Origin: Leptospira biflexa serovar Patoc strain 'Patoc 1 (Paris)' | GTDB taxonomy: Bacteria > Spirochaetota > Leptospiria > Leptospirales > Leptospiraceae | DNA: 64,000 nt | Reading direction: 5' to 3' | Assembly: GCF_000017685.1 (NCBI RefSeq) | Contig: NC_010844.1 | Span: 1-64,000, forward strand | Shown: one piece after another, positions 25,948-35,599 of the stretch | How the letters are laid out: every line of letters begins with the position of its first letter | How positions within the stretch are numbered: position 1 is the first letter of the stretch | Position numbers and translations under genes: made by a program | The notes under the pieces: generated by a model | Databases searched by the model: none | Told to the model about the DNA's origin: nothing | Seen by the model: only the letters and a program-made list of their open reading frames with translations

Positions 25948-27672
25948 TCACTCACTTTCAAATTTAAGTGTGGATGCATTCGATGTGCTGTGTTTAAACG
26001 TAGTCGTGTAGAGTGAAACTGGTTTTGGTACCGCATACATTGGGTCAATGTTATCGATGGCCAAACCAATGCGAGATCCAGCAGGGAAGTCATGTGCGAC
26101 TGCTTGGAGGTCTACATTTAAATCTACGTCTTTTCCTTTCACGTTGAAGAGTGTTGCAGTTCCATGGCTAATCAATTTTCCTGTTCCCCAAAAGTCTACT
26201 TCATAGAGATATACCATAACATGTGGCGCGTAATCAGAACTATTGATACGACCTTTGTAAAAGGTTCTCCCTCGAAGTTTGAGTGGTGATGAGAGACTGT
26301 CAGAAAGATAGACCATTGCGTTGGTTCGATCGATTAAATTCACATTTGTTTTGACAGGAACGGATACGGCGCCGTCCAGAATCTCCGATAAAAGGGGAAC
26401 GCCTGTTGTGGCACTGGTTCCTCCCGAGAGAATCGTATCGTTCCCATTACTTGTGTTCGCTGTTGTTGTGATTTTGCCTGGGCTAAAGAATCCCATTGGT
26501 CGCAAGTGGTAGGTCTTTTCGATCTTCGATGGATTTGGCCAAGCGGAATAACTGACACGATCACTCGAAAAACGTTTTTGAAACGTGACTTTTGGTTTTG
26601 TCATAATTCCATTTTGGATTCCTTTTAACCAATAATCAAACCAGTCATAAGCATTCGTCCAAACATAGTTGTTGATTCCTAAAATCCCTCCAATCTCTGC
26701 GGTTGCATGGATTCCATTATTGAGATCCAATTTTTTAGGAACAGTGAGTTGTTCGAAGTAAGGAAGGATTTGGTTTGGTTGGAATAAATTATCTTGTGAG
26801 TTATTGGAAATATAAACTGGTTTGCCAGATGCATTTAATTCCGCCACAAAATTGTTAGGTGATCTTTCTTTTGCCCATGATAGAACAGTGGATACATCTC
26901 TTGTATCCAATAGTTTTTGAAAATTCTCAGCAATGATGGGATCCATCCTTCCTGTGATATACCCTGCTGTCACAAGGAGAAGTCCCCAAACAAGTCTTGG
27001 TGATTGGTTGCCATAAAGGGAATCAGGTAAACTCCCCCAACCACTCATGGCCACAGCGGTTTTGATTCGTGGCTCTTTGCTGAGTCCGAGTAAAGAAATC
27101 CCAGCTCCATACGAAATCCCCGCAATACCGATGTTTGACGGATTGACAGGGGCATTCGCTAAAAGAAAATCGATTCCTTTGGAAAGGTCTTCCATATCTT
27201 TTGGACCAGCCACATTGATGAGTCCACCCGATGTTCCAAACCCTCGTGTGTTGTAACTAAAAACAACATATCCTTTTTTTGCGAGTTTGGCTGCAGGAAC
27301 AATGTATTCGTATTCATTGAGTGCCCAGCTATTGACAAAAATAATCGCAGGGTATGGACCTGTGCCTGATTTTGGTATGAACAAGTTCCCCGTGATTTTG
27401 ACTCCGTCATTACTTAAAAACGATATGTTGTCGTTAAAAGTAAAACTTCCATCGTTTTCATTTTGGAATGCCGTTTGGATGTCTCTTGTGGTTGCGGCAT
27501 TACTCTGTTTTAACATTTCAGGTGTCACTTCTGTGTTTTGCGCCTGGCCATTTAACACCGACAAGATGGCACTCGTTTTGTTTCCGTTTTGATTTCCATT
27601 CCCCCCACACGATACCAGTAGGAAGTTCCCTACGATGAGGAGGAGAGAGAGGTAGTTTTTTTGCTTTTTCAT
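25948..27672 (-). CDS. Lipoprotein CocE/NonD-type hydrolase (S15-like)
   Basis: 574 residues. The signal peptide ends LLVSC (Cys22), so it is an exported lipoprotein. The alpha/beta-hydrolase domain (~85-370) includes YNTRGFGTSGG and the nucleophile elbow GISYGAG (Ser187); an acidic residue lies near NNSQDNLF and a candidate His in NNGIHATAEIGG. The C-terminal ~180 residues are a jelly-roll like that of X-Pro dipeptidyl-peptidases (VMVYLYEVDFWGTGKLISHGTATL, FPAGSRIGLAIDN). The family includes peptidases, cocaine esterase and acyltransferases; the substrate is unknown. It is divergent from an AraC regulator that probably controls it. Confidence 0.85.
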   Translation of the reverse strand: MKKQKNYLSLLLIVGNFLLVSCGGNGNQNGNKTSAILSVLNGQAQNTEVTPEMLKQSNAATTRDIQTAFQNENDGSFTFNDNISFLSNDGVKITGNLFIPKSGTGPYPAIIFVNSWALNEYEYIVPAAKLAKKGYVVFSYNTRGFGTSGGLINVAGPKDMEDLSKGIDFLLANAPVNPSNIGIAGISYGAGISLLGLSKEPRIKTAVAMSGWGSLPDSLYGNQSPRLVWGLLLVTAGYITGRMDPIIAENFQKLLDTRDVSTVLSWAKERSPNNFVAELNASGKPVYISNNSQDNLFQPNQILPYFEQLTVPKKLDLNNGIHATAEIGGILGINNYVWTNAYDWFDYWLKGIQNGIMTKPKVTFQKRFSSDRVSYSAWPNPSKIEKTYHLRPMGFFSPGKITTTANTSNGNDTILSGGTSATTGVPLLSEILDGAVSVPVKTNVNLIDRTNAMVYLSDSLSSPLKLRGRTFYKGRINSSDYAPHVMVYLYEVDFWGTGKLISHGTATLFNVKGKDVDLNVDLQAVAHDFPAGSRIGLAIDNIDPMYAVPKPVSLYTTTFKHSTSNASTLKFESE

Positions 27673-27720
27673 AATTCGCCTCTGAATTGCCTTAAAAATA
27701 ACATAAAGAGGGATGTTTAG

Positions 27721-27788
27721 CGTCTAAAATGGCAATCCTAGACGAAAAATGAGGTCTAAAATCATGATTTTGTACGTTTGATTCGTAC
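27721..27788. promoter_or_regulatory. Divergent promoter with two inverted repeats
   Basis: CGTCTA (27721-27726) and TAGACG (27739-27744) form an inverted repeat with a 12-nt gap, and GTACG (27772-27776) and CGTAC (27784-27788) form a second with a 7-nt gap. Both lie between the divergent hydrolase and AraC genes. They are possible regulator binding sites; AraC proteins usually prefer direct repeats, so the link is tentative. Confidence 0.35.
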
Positions 27789-27842
27789 ACTAGCCAATCC
27801 AAACAGTTGACGAAACCGTGCATATTGTCCGACTTTTGTCGT

Positions 27843-28931
27843 ATGTCTGAATTTTTGGGGTCTTGGCTTCAATTTGGTGCTTGGTATCATTTTGTTTTAG
27901 GAATCGGAATCCTCGTGAAAGAGAAAGGGTCCAAAGGATTTCCCTTTGCCATGATCGCCGCTTTTTCTGGTGGGACACTCATCATTTATGCTTACCGATT
28001 GTTCGCAGGGTTTGAATTCGAATTCTCCCTCTTGAACCATGGTTATGTGCCCATCATCTATTTGATCCCAGGCAGTATGCAGTATACCATTGAACAGTTT
28101 TTGAGTACAGAGCCCGTTTCGATTGGTAGACTCCAACGATTGTATCCAACCTTCCTAGTGATGATTCTCCTGATTGGATTACAAATCTTCTATCCTCAAG
28201 TCTTAGAACAATCCATGAATGAAAGTTTTACGGGGCTTCCGTTCTCCATTCCGGAATATTTAGCCTTACTTGGTTGTTTGTATTGGGTGATTAGTTTTGT
28301 TTGGATGATTTACCAATATCGAAATATTTTGTATCGAAATCCAAATGAGGAAGCCAAACTAGGTGTTCGAGTATTGGGAATGATCTTAAAAGGCAATATC
28401 ACATTTGCTAGTTTCATTCTCGTAAGCACAGTCTTTCGTTGGAACTCAGGGATTTATTTTACGGCTGGACTTGCCACACTCATGGCTGTCATTGCATTTA
28501 TTGGAACAGAAATCAATCATCAGTTGTTTAAAGATATTTTACCAGGCCTTCGGCAATCCTATCGTACATCCCGAATCCTAAATCTCAATTTGGAAAAATT
28601 ACAACAAGACCTTGATCATTTGCTAAAACAAGAATTCGTTTACCGAGAAGAAACAATCAATTTATCGAATCTTTCCGAACGATTGGGGATCAAAGATTAC
28701 CAACTCAGTGAATACATCAATGCGTATTTGGGAATGAACTTCAATCGCTTGGTGAATGAATACCGAATTGCTGAAGTTTGTAAGCTCATCGAAGAAAACC
28801 CAAAAGTCAATTTGTTATCTCTTGCCTACCAAGTTGGATTCAATTCAAAAGCAAACTTCAATGTTGCTTTTAAGTCATTGAAGAAGATGTCACCGAGTGA
28901 GTATGCGAAATCGATTGCAAAGAGTAAGTGA
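27843..28931 (+). CDS. Membrane-domain AraC-family regulator
   Basis: 362 residues from the ATG at 27843 (an upstream TTG at 27807 is possible). The first ~230 residues contain six to seven hydrophobic segments with short loops, a 7TM sensor module. After a linker, the AraC HTH domain occupies ~265-360, with LGIKDYQLSEYINAYLGMNFNRLVNEYR and the second HTH signature LAYQVGFNSKANFNVAFKSLKKMSPSEY. Such fusions sense a membrane or outside signal and act directly on DNA. The likely target is the divergent hydrolase gene. Confidence 0.88.
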   Translation: MSEFLGSWLQFGAWYHFVLGIGILVKEKGSKGFPFAMIAAFSGGTLIIYAYRLFAGFEFEFSLLNHGYVPIIYLIPGSMQYTIEQFLSTEPVSIGRLQRLYPTFLVMILLIGLQIFYPQVLEQSMNESFTGLPFSIPEYLALLGCLYWVISFVWMIYQYRNILYRNPNEEAKLGVRVLGMILKGNITFASFILVSTVFRWNSGIYFTAGLATLMAVIAFIGTEINHQLFKDILPGLRQSYRTSRILNLNLEKLQQDLDHLLKQEFVYREETINLSNLSERLGIKDYQLSEYINAYLGMNFNRLVNEYRIAEVCKLIEENPKVNLLSLAYQVGFNSKANFNVAFKSLKKMSPSEYAKSIAKSK

Positions 28932-28933
28932 TC

Positions 28934-28990
28934 GTAACCATCCCATTGTTATGGCAACATCAAACTGCCAATGAAACGGTAAATGGTTAC
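28934..28990. other. Long bulged hairpin between convergent genes
   Basis: Outer arms GTAACCAT (28934-28941) and ATGGTTAC (28983-28990), inner arms CATTG and GGCA pairing with TGCC and CAATG. The whole intergenic space between the AraC gene and the convergent 1125-residue gene folds on itself. There is no U-tract, so it may be a processing or rho-pausing structure rather than an intrinsic terminator. Confidence 0.4.
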
Positions 28991-29010
28991 AATGCATCCC
29001 AATCAAATCG

Positions 29011-32000
29011 CTATTTTTTCCCTTTCGGTTTTTTCTTGGATATTGTATAACCTAGAATATGTGCCATTTCCCAAACCGTTTTCAAATTTGTTTCTGTCGC
29101 TGGCATACTTGATTCCGTTTTCGAATCAGGCAGGACAGATTGCAAGTGAAACTCATTGGTTCCAAATCGTATGGTTTCTTTTGCCAAGTGGATCCATGTG
29201 TGCCAACCGTATTCCCTTTGTTCGGGATAAAATGTGAGTAAAATCCCCGGTTCTTTGATCGCAATCATTTCGGGGATTTGATCCTCTAATTTTCGTCTAG
29301 CAGCCATTTCTAATAATGCATAAGTTTCAGATCCTTTTTTTGCTTTTTTCCAGTGAGATTCGATAGAATCATCTCCTTTTTTGCCAAACCTTCTCCAGAG
29401 TAAGGGTAATCTAAGCCCAAGTGACTCTTCATAAATACTAGAATAGTAGGAATCGTGATTTGTGATTTCAAGACGTCTGCTGATCACTTGTGAGATCGTG
29501 TCAAAAGAGGATTCACAATCTAACAAGTACAATCTTGCCGCGAGTAAATCAGTCCAAACATACCAATTGGGAGTAGGTTGTTCTAGTAGTTGTTTGATTT
29601 CGCTTCCTTCCATTGTGAGAACCTTCTTCCATTTTAAAGATTCAGGTTCCATCACTCGCATAAATTGTAATAGATGGGCTTTCCATGAAGGTGCAGCATA
29701 AGGGAATTGCAAAATTTCCAGAAAGTAGGGGTAAACTCCAGGACCTTGGAAAAACAAAGCTTTGATAGCTTCCCATCTATCATAAGATCCTGAGTATTTA
29801 TATTCGTCCAAAGAATACCGTAAGGATTCTACAAGCCATGGTCCTCCGTATCGGATTACATCTTCATGTTTGTATTTGGTTTCTCGAATTCTTTGGAATA
29901 CATGTTGGATGCTATACTTTTCTGGATGAAGGATTGCTTCTGGTAACAGAGAATTATTTTTTGAAAGTGAGTTTGCATACTTATCAGACGTATTAAATTC
30001 TGGAGCATCTTCCCCAGTGAGTACAATCCAAGCACGTCTAGCTTCCACTTCGATGTAACTCCAAGAATAATCAACCATCGGGTCTGGGTCAGCATAAATA
30101 TGATACCAAAGATGATCCTTGAATCTTTGTACTTTTTGTTTTCTGATCCATCGAATGATTCCATAAACTCTGACTTGGTCACCCTTATTTCCAAGGATAC
30201 GTTCTGCAAAAGACAGATAATCATTGTTATCTGGTTCCAAAAGTAATAATCCTGCTACATAACAGGCTCTTAGATCTATGGCTATACCGGGATAATGAGA
30301 GTCTTCCAGTTTTACAAAAAATTCGTTTAACTCTTGTTTTGCCTTCTCTGGTTCCATTTTGGCCCATGCTAAGGTAGCTTCCGAAATGTTGATAATTTGC
30401 CTCAATTCAAGATAAGAGTTCCTGTCTCCACCTTTGATTTGGAAACTATTTCTAACAACTCTGGCAATCAATTCAATATGTTCTTTTAGATCTAAATGGG
30501 CACATACCGAAAATGCATTTCCAGCACTGATTCCAAAATAACCAAGATGGTCTTTATAAGTGAAGAGTTTTTGGATCAGCTGGATTGACACTTCATCCAT
30601 TATTAAAATTCGTTCTTGTAAAGCTTCGTTTAAGTGGGTATAGACTGTGAACATATTGTTCAAGGTCGGACCTTCTTTTTGCACTTTTTCTCGAATTTCT
30701 TTTACATTGTCTAATGTCTCAAATGTTCGCCAAGCAGCCTCCGCTAATATGGAATTAGCTTCCCCTTGTTCACTGTTGATTAATGCTTCTACGACATATT
30801 CTAATCTTGGATCATCTTGTTTGAGTTGACGAACTGCTTCTCTAAAAGAAACCATTGCCAGGTCGTCGTCTAACATCCCGACTGTTTTTGTAATCCCACA
30901 AAATGCTTTTTTATTCTCAGCGTCGTATTTCAAACCTTGTCGAAAGGCAGCGTTGATCGCAATCGATAGTCGTTTGTCTAACTTTTCCGGATTGTATGGC
31001 CAAGTATTATAAGCACTACCTATTCGTTCTCGAAAGTAGTCTTCGATCAGTTTTTTTAGATTCGGATCTTTTTTCGAAATTTCTTTTAGAAGAATGTCAT
31101 GCGCATTCACATCATCCGGGTATTCTTCGATGATTTTGAAAAGATTTTCCTCAGTTTTTATCCTCGCTTCCAGGTCTTTCTTGGAGATAGTGTTAAGATT
31201 GGAGAGACCTAAACTATCATTGTATAGTTTGATATTTTTTGGTTCAATTTGTTTTGGGTCAGCATTGCTAAAGGTAAGGGATCGTATTTTTTCTAGCTTA
31301 TCGGAAGGTAGATTGAATAATGATTTGGATTTTCCATCCAAATAGGCAATTACGTGTTCGGAAATTTTGGGAATTATTTTTCCTTTTGATTTGTTTGCAA
31401 GTTTGATGGTTTCTCTGCAAGCATCATCATTTTTTAAATAAAAGTGGTGAAGGATCCAATACGCAGCTAAATTTGGGTACTTTTTGATGTCCTCTTTTTC
31501 CTCTTCCCACAGCGCATAAGAAGGAGCATTGGCAAGTTTTTCTGTAAATGCATAGGTTGGATCTCCATAACTATGGCCAAGTAACCAAGCCGATCTTTCA
31601 AACATATCCAGTGAATTGTGATAGATCGGTTTCTTTTCGTATAATTTTGTAGCTTCTTTTTCAAAAGCCTTAATTGTACTGTCTTTGATTTGCGAAGGTA
31701 GAATGGCTTCTTTTAATTTTGGAACTGCATCTTCTTCTTCAAATTCTTCTTCCTCCTCATCATCGTCATAACTTTCATTTGATTCATGATTCCAGTTTTC
31801 CACTATGAAATGCGAGATGGAAAAATAGGGAAGGTTTTCTAATTCGCCAATTTCATGGTTATAATAATTTACCTCTATCGATTCATTTTCATTCGGTAAA
31901 AGATTGATCCAACAAGTGTCTCCACCTCCATCCGAAGCAAAAGCATAGGAACCGTTGAATAAAAACATAAGTCCGCTGTAAGTTCCAACTAACCAAGAGA

Positions 32001-32388
32001 GTATTTCTTCCGGATCCTTAATTTTTGTTAGTCTTGCTACCGAAGAAATAGCATATTCAAAACCACCATCTTCATCCTCCTCCATTTCCTCTTCCTCAGC
32101 AGAGTGATGGTCAATCATATTCCAAACATCGGCTACTTCATACATGATTGATTTGTAGGCATTTTTTACATTTTCCCATTCCAGAATTTCTTTTCCGGGT
32201 CGGAAACCATACATGGATTCAAATTCTTTCAAAAACTTTTGGTCTAGTTTGTTTTTGATTTTATCAAATGCCATCTGAAATTTATCTCTAAGCGATTGGA
32301 AGACTAACATCCGATCTATGATAATTTCCTTTAAATTTCCTGAGTAAAGATCAGACTTTTGTAAATTGAGTTGAGTAGGCTGTTTCAT
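29011..32388 (-). CDS. Large helical-repeat protein, unknown
   Basis: 1125 residues from the ATG at 32388, which overlaps the stop of the upstream gene (ATGA). No signal peptide or membrane segment, so probably cytoplasmic. Residues ~1-230 have a region (SDGGGDTCWINLLPNENESIEVNYYNHEIGELENL) that resembles SMI1/KNR4 (SUKH) domains, interrupted by two very acidic stretches (about 92-107 and 205-220). The remainder is a long run of helical pairs compatible with HEAT/ARM-like repeats (LEYVVEALINSEQGEANSILAEAAWRTFETL, KAKQELNEFFVKLEDSHYPGIAIDLRACYVAGLLLLE). SUKH proteins are often immunity proteins or scaffolds. The assignment is weak, and the function is unknown. Confidence 0.75.
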   Translation of the reverse strand: MKQPTQLNLQKSDLYSGNLKEIIIDRMLVFQSLRDKFQMAFDKIKNKLDQKFLKEFESMYGFRPGKEILEWENVKNAYKSIMYEVADVWNMIDHHSAEEEEMEEDEDGGFEYAISSVARLTKIKDPEEILSWLVGTYSGLMFLFNGSYAFASDGGGDTCWINLLPNENESIEVNYYNHEIGELENLPYFSISHFIVENWNHESNESYDDDEEEEEFEEEDAVPKLKEAILPSQIKDSTIKAFEKEATKLYEKKPIYHNSLDMFERSAWLLGHSYGDPTYAFTEKLANAPSYALWEEEKEDIKKYPNLAAYWILHHFYLKNDDACRETIKLANKSKGKIIPKISEHVIAYLDGKSKSLFNLPSDKLEKIRSLTFSNADPKQIEPKNIKLYNDSLGLSNLNTISKKDLEARIKTEENLFKIIEEYPDDVNAHDILLKEISKKDPNLKKLIEDYFRERIGSAYNTWPYNPEKLDKRLSIAINAAFRQGLKYDAENKKAFCGITKTVGMLDDDLAMVSFREAVRQLKQDDPRLEYVVEALINSEQGEANSILAEAAWRTFETLDNVKEIREKVQKEGPTLNNMFTVYTHLNEALQERILIMDEVSIQLIQKLFTYKDHLGYFGISAGNAFSVCAHLDLKEHIELIARVVRNSFQIKGGDRNSYLELRQIINISEATLAWAKMEPEKAKQELNEFFVKLEDSHYPGIAIDLRACYVAGLLLLEPDNNDYLSFAERILGNKGDQVRVYGIIRWIRKQKVQRFKDHLWYHIYADPDPMVDYSWSYIEVEARRAWIVLTGEDAPEFNTSDKYANSLSKNNSLLPEAILHPEKYSIQHVFQRIRETKYKHEDVIRYGGPWLVESLRYSLDEYKYSGSYDRWEAIKALFFQGPGVYPYFLEILQFPYAAPSWKAHLLQFMRVMEPESLKWKKVLTMEGSEIKQLLEQPTPNWYVWTDLLAARLYLLDCESSFDTISQVISRRLEITNHDSYYSSIYEESLGLRLPLLWRRFGKKGDDSIESHWKKAKKGSETYALLEMAARRKLEDQIPEMIAIKEPGILLTFYPEQREYGWHTWIHLAKETIRFGTNEFHLQSVLPDSKTESSMPATETNLKTVWEMAHILGYTISKKKPKGKK

Positions 32389-33353
32389 TTGGTAAGTTCC
32401 GCGTTCAATGTGATAAAAGATTCTGAGTAATGGTTCCCAAAAATTTTGAACCAATACTCTCCCGAAGGATCAATCTCAAACTGAAGTAAATTTAAATCTG
32501 GAGTCAATTTCTCAGATAAAGCATGTGGAGTGAGAGTGAACGTATCCAAGTTAAAGTTTAACAGATGCTTTTTTGCTGGTTTTTTGTTTCTTTCTTTTAA
32601 TAACAAAACTAGATTTGATTCGTTTTGAATGAAGACATCGATAAATTCCAAGTATGAGCCAAAATAGGATTTCATTGTCTCATCGTACAAATCAAGGAGA
32701 CTCTCTAGTTTTCCATCGCTATTTCTCACCTCCAACTTTGAATCAGAGAACAAAAATATTTTTTTCGAATTCACTTTGACTTTCATTGGTGCACCACTCG
32801 GTGCAAATTCAGAAATCAACTTTCCGTCTTGATCTAAGATGTACGCAATTTCTGAATTCCCTTCCGTCACTAATATTTTATCATTACCGATTTGTTTTAG
32901 ATTTTGGAGATTTTGAAATTCTAAATCACAATTCAAGATTTCCCAATTTGTGCCATTCCATCTATGGATTTGTTTTCTCCCGCTTGTATTGGCAAAAATA
33001 ACGTAAATATAGTTGCCAAGATTCAAAATCTGGTATGGCGAAGGGTTCGCTAACTTCGGAGAAGGAAGACTCAAGAATGTATTGTCTTTGAAGAATAAAA
33101 CCGAATTCGAAGATCCAAACAATACATTGTTTGGATTAGAATCAAATGGATTGTCGCTTGCTAAGTAAGTACCAATGGGAAATTCGAATCTTGTGATTTG
33201 AGTCTCATTGATTTTATAAAGAATTGGACTCTGATTCCAAGAACCAATCCATAGGTTCCCATCATGATCTCTTTCAAATAATATCCTTTCGAAACCTGTT
33301 TTGATCGAATCTCTTTTGACGTTGTGAGTTATATTTGTTTTTACTTCTAACAT
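32385..33353 (-). CDS. Beta-propeller-like protein coupled to the large repeat protein
   Basis: 322 residues, no signal peptide. Repeated motifs such as LFERDHDGNLWIGSWN, SNSVLFFKDNTFLSLPSPK, IHRWNGTNWEILNCD and AYILDQDGKLISEFAP, spaced 40-50 residues apart, indicate a beta-propeller similar to sensor propeller repeats. The last 4 nt overlap the start of the 1125-residue gene, so both are made together and probably interact. No family name can be given. The 694-nt gap downstream of its start (33354-34047) holds no gene I can support; it has a small GGTAG/CTACC hairpin near 33715-33733. Confidence 0.7.
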   Translation of the reverse strand: MLEVKTNITHNVKRDSIKTGFERILFERDHDGNLWIGSWNQSPILYKINETQITRFEFPIGTYLASDNPFDSNPNNVLFGSSNSVLFFKDNTFLSLPSPKLANPSPYQILNLGNYIYVIFANTSGRKQIHRWNGTNWEILNCDLEFQNLQNLKQIGNDKILVTEGNSEIAYILDQDGKLISEFAPSGAPMKVKVNSKKIFLFSDSKLEVRNSDGKLESLLDLYDETMKSYFGSYLEFIDVFIQNESNLVLLLKERNKKPAKKHLLNFNLDTFTLTPHALSEKLTPDLNLLQFEIDPSGEYWFKIFGNHYSESFITLNAELTK

Positions 33354-34047
33354 TTTACTAAAAATATAAATGCAAAATGAAAACTATGTTTGATTGTGCA
33401 ATTTATTTTTTTATTTAAGTGTTTTTGAATATAGAAAGCATGAATATCGCTACAAGATAAAGGATTCGTCTAAAATTTTATAATAAAGTATATGAACATA
33501 AAGAAATGAAAGCGTCTCATAGAATTCCTTGAGACAAAATGAAAAAAATTATAACCAATTTAAGAGAAATAGATATCTGTCAATTGTTATAGAGATGGTT
33601 TATGATTTGTTTTGTTTGTGTTTGGAAGGGAAAACTGTAATGGAATGTAAGAATTGCTGAGATCAATCTTCTGAGAATCGCCGGTAAAAGCATAACTAAT
33701 GGAAATGAAAATGGGTAGTGTAACCATCTACCGCAGGTTAGGGGTCTTTGGAGGGATTACGCCTTGCGTCACAATTATGGTATTACGATTCTAATATTTT
33801 TTTGGAGGATTAGACTCTCATCTACAATTTCTTTTTCGCTTGAATCTAATCGCTGAATTAGTTTGAAACGGATCCCACTTTCCTATTCGGGACTAATTCT
33901 TCCGAATCCCTTCCATCGATTTGGTACATTCATAGCTCCCATTTGTCCTAGGTAGTCTTTATGGTTTACTTTTCCTGAAACGACACAATTAGCAGAACAT
34001 TTTTCGAGAATTGTGACACTCTTGGGGTCTAGGTTACATCCATAGTT

Positions 34048-34962
34048 ATGAAAGAGAAAGATGCAAAAAAAATCATAAAAAAGATTACATACGATGTGAT
34101 GGAGGCCTTAAAGTCCGGTAGTCTTGGACAGTGGGTCAAACCATGGCAAAGTTTTGGGTTTCCATGGAATGCAAAAACATATAAAACCTATGGATTGCTG
34201 AATTCCCTTTGGCTTACAGACAGCTTGGAGAAATTTGGGTATCTCTATCCGGTTTGGGCCATAGAGAAACAATGGAAAGGACTTGGTTATACCATAAAAG
34301 GGGGAGAATCTCCAAGGACAGAGGTTTTGTATCCATGCCGAGTTCGGATTCCGATCTTTTCTAAAAAGAAGAGTGTCATTTCGGATAGCGAGGAAGAGCA
34401 AGAAGAAACAGAAATCGAGTATAAATCCTATTCAGTTCATAAAGCGTATCCAGTTCTGAACATTTCTCAAGTGAATGTTCCTAAAAGTGACTATGATTTG
34501 TTTGTGAGGATGACAATTCCGAATGCGCCAGGTAACGTTGAACAGTTTGTGCAATCGATCAAACACAATTGGATAGAATCAGTTGGGGACCAAGCATCTT
34601 ACTTGATCCCTTTGGATACGATTCGTATGCCTAAAAAAAAGTATTTCCGAAGTGAAATCGACTATTGGTCTACCTACTTACATGAGTTAGGACATTGGAC
34701 TGGAGCCTTTCATAGATTGAATCGAGATTTCTCTAGAGGCAATCGTAGTTATGCATTCGAAGAATTGGTTGCTGAACTATGCTCGGCTATCTTTGCCGGT
34801 GAATTTGGGTTTAGTGGAGAATTGCAACATCGAGAGTATATTGGGTCTTGGGTGAGTATCCTGGAAAATAATCCACGTGCGATCATCAAAGCGGGATATC
34901 TTGCAATGGAAGCGGTGGAGTATTTGAAGAAGGAAGCGAAGAGGGGGGCGAGGGCAGCTTAA
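34048..34962 (+). CDS. ArdC-like antirestriction/zincin protein
   Basis: 304 residues. The N-terminal half matches the ArdC ssDNA-binding domain (DVMEALKSGSLGQWVKPWQSFGFPWNAKTYKTYGLLNSLWL). The C-terminal half is a zincin-like peptidase domain with the motif YLHELGHWTGAFHRL (about residues 209-223) and a downstream Glu in FEELVAELCSAIFAG. ArdC/TraC-type proteins of conjugative plasmids and phages coat incoming single-stranded DNA and blunt host restriction. The Lys/Glu-rich insert around 115-130 is unusual. A type ISP restriction enzyme lies 9 kb away. The gene stands alone; 34963-35599 downstream has no gene. Confidence 0.8.
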   Translation: MKEKDAKKIIKKITYDVMEALKSGSLGQWVKPWQSFGFPWNAKTYKTYGLLNSLWLTDSLEKFGYLYPVWAIEKQWKGLGYTIKGGESPRTEVLYPCRVRIPIFSKKKSVISDSEEEQEETEIEYKSYSVHKAYPVLNISQVNVPKSDYDLFVRMTIPNAPGNVEQFVQSIKHNWIESVGDQASYLIPLDTIRMPKKKYFRSEIDYWSTYLHELGHWTGAFHRLNRDFSRGNRSYAFEELVAELCSAIFAGEFGFSGELQHREYIGSWVSILENNPRAIIKAGYLAMEAVEYLKKEAKRGARAA

Positions 34963-35535
34963 GAGCCCTCTTCATTACCTTTCCCCAGATTGCCAAAATA
35001 ATTGATTTAATCGAAGATCAAGCTAACCATTGTAAACTCCCATATTGGAAAAAATGTAAGAAAAATCCCTGTTCCTATAAAATTGAATTTGTTTTAAAAA
35101 TTGTATGTTTGGTGGCAAATTGATCGGATTTTCTACAAATAAATTAGCGAGTATTTAATCGCTGTTAACAATTTAATTTTTTTTACGAAATTTTGAAATA
35201 ATTTCTGGTCAGATTGAAATCTATTAATTTGGGCCAATCAAAATTTAAGAATCTTCGTCCTCCTTCCCTTATTCATCTTTTTATATAAGATTTACTGTAT
35301 ATTTTAAATTACAGTTGATGCATTTTGAATTTAATTGAACAACTGTTTTGTTTTGATAATGGGACTGAGGGGGCGAAGCTATGTCTACTGCCCCATCTTT
35401 ACTAATTTTAGAATTCGAAGGGTCGTAAATTGTTGATCTACTGGAGCAGTTTTATAGAATTGACGGGTAAAAGTGTAGCTTTTTTGAGCGATCTCAGATA
35501 TTACCAACTCCCATTTCATTAAAAGTACAGTCAAA

Positions 35536-35554
35536 GCGATAACACCTGTTAAGC
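35536..35554. other. Possible attC remnant left of the IS
   Basis: GCGATAAC (35536-35543) followed 4 nt later by GTTAAGC (35548-35554) and GAC. The second fits the integron R' consensus GTTRRRY, and the context GTTAAGCGACAT resembles the start of cassette 1 (GTTATGCGACAT at 37193). It could be what is left of an attC after an internal deletion. Evidence is thin. Confidence 0.2.
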
Positions 35555-35599
35555 GACATAATCTATATTATCGGAAGAAGCTCACTGCATCACGTAATA

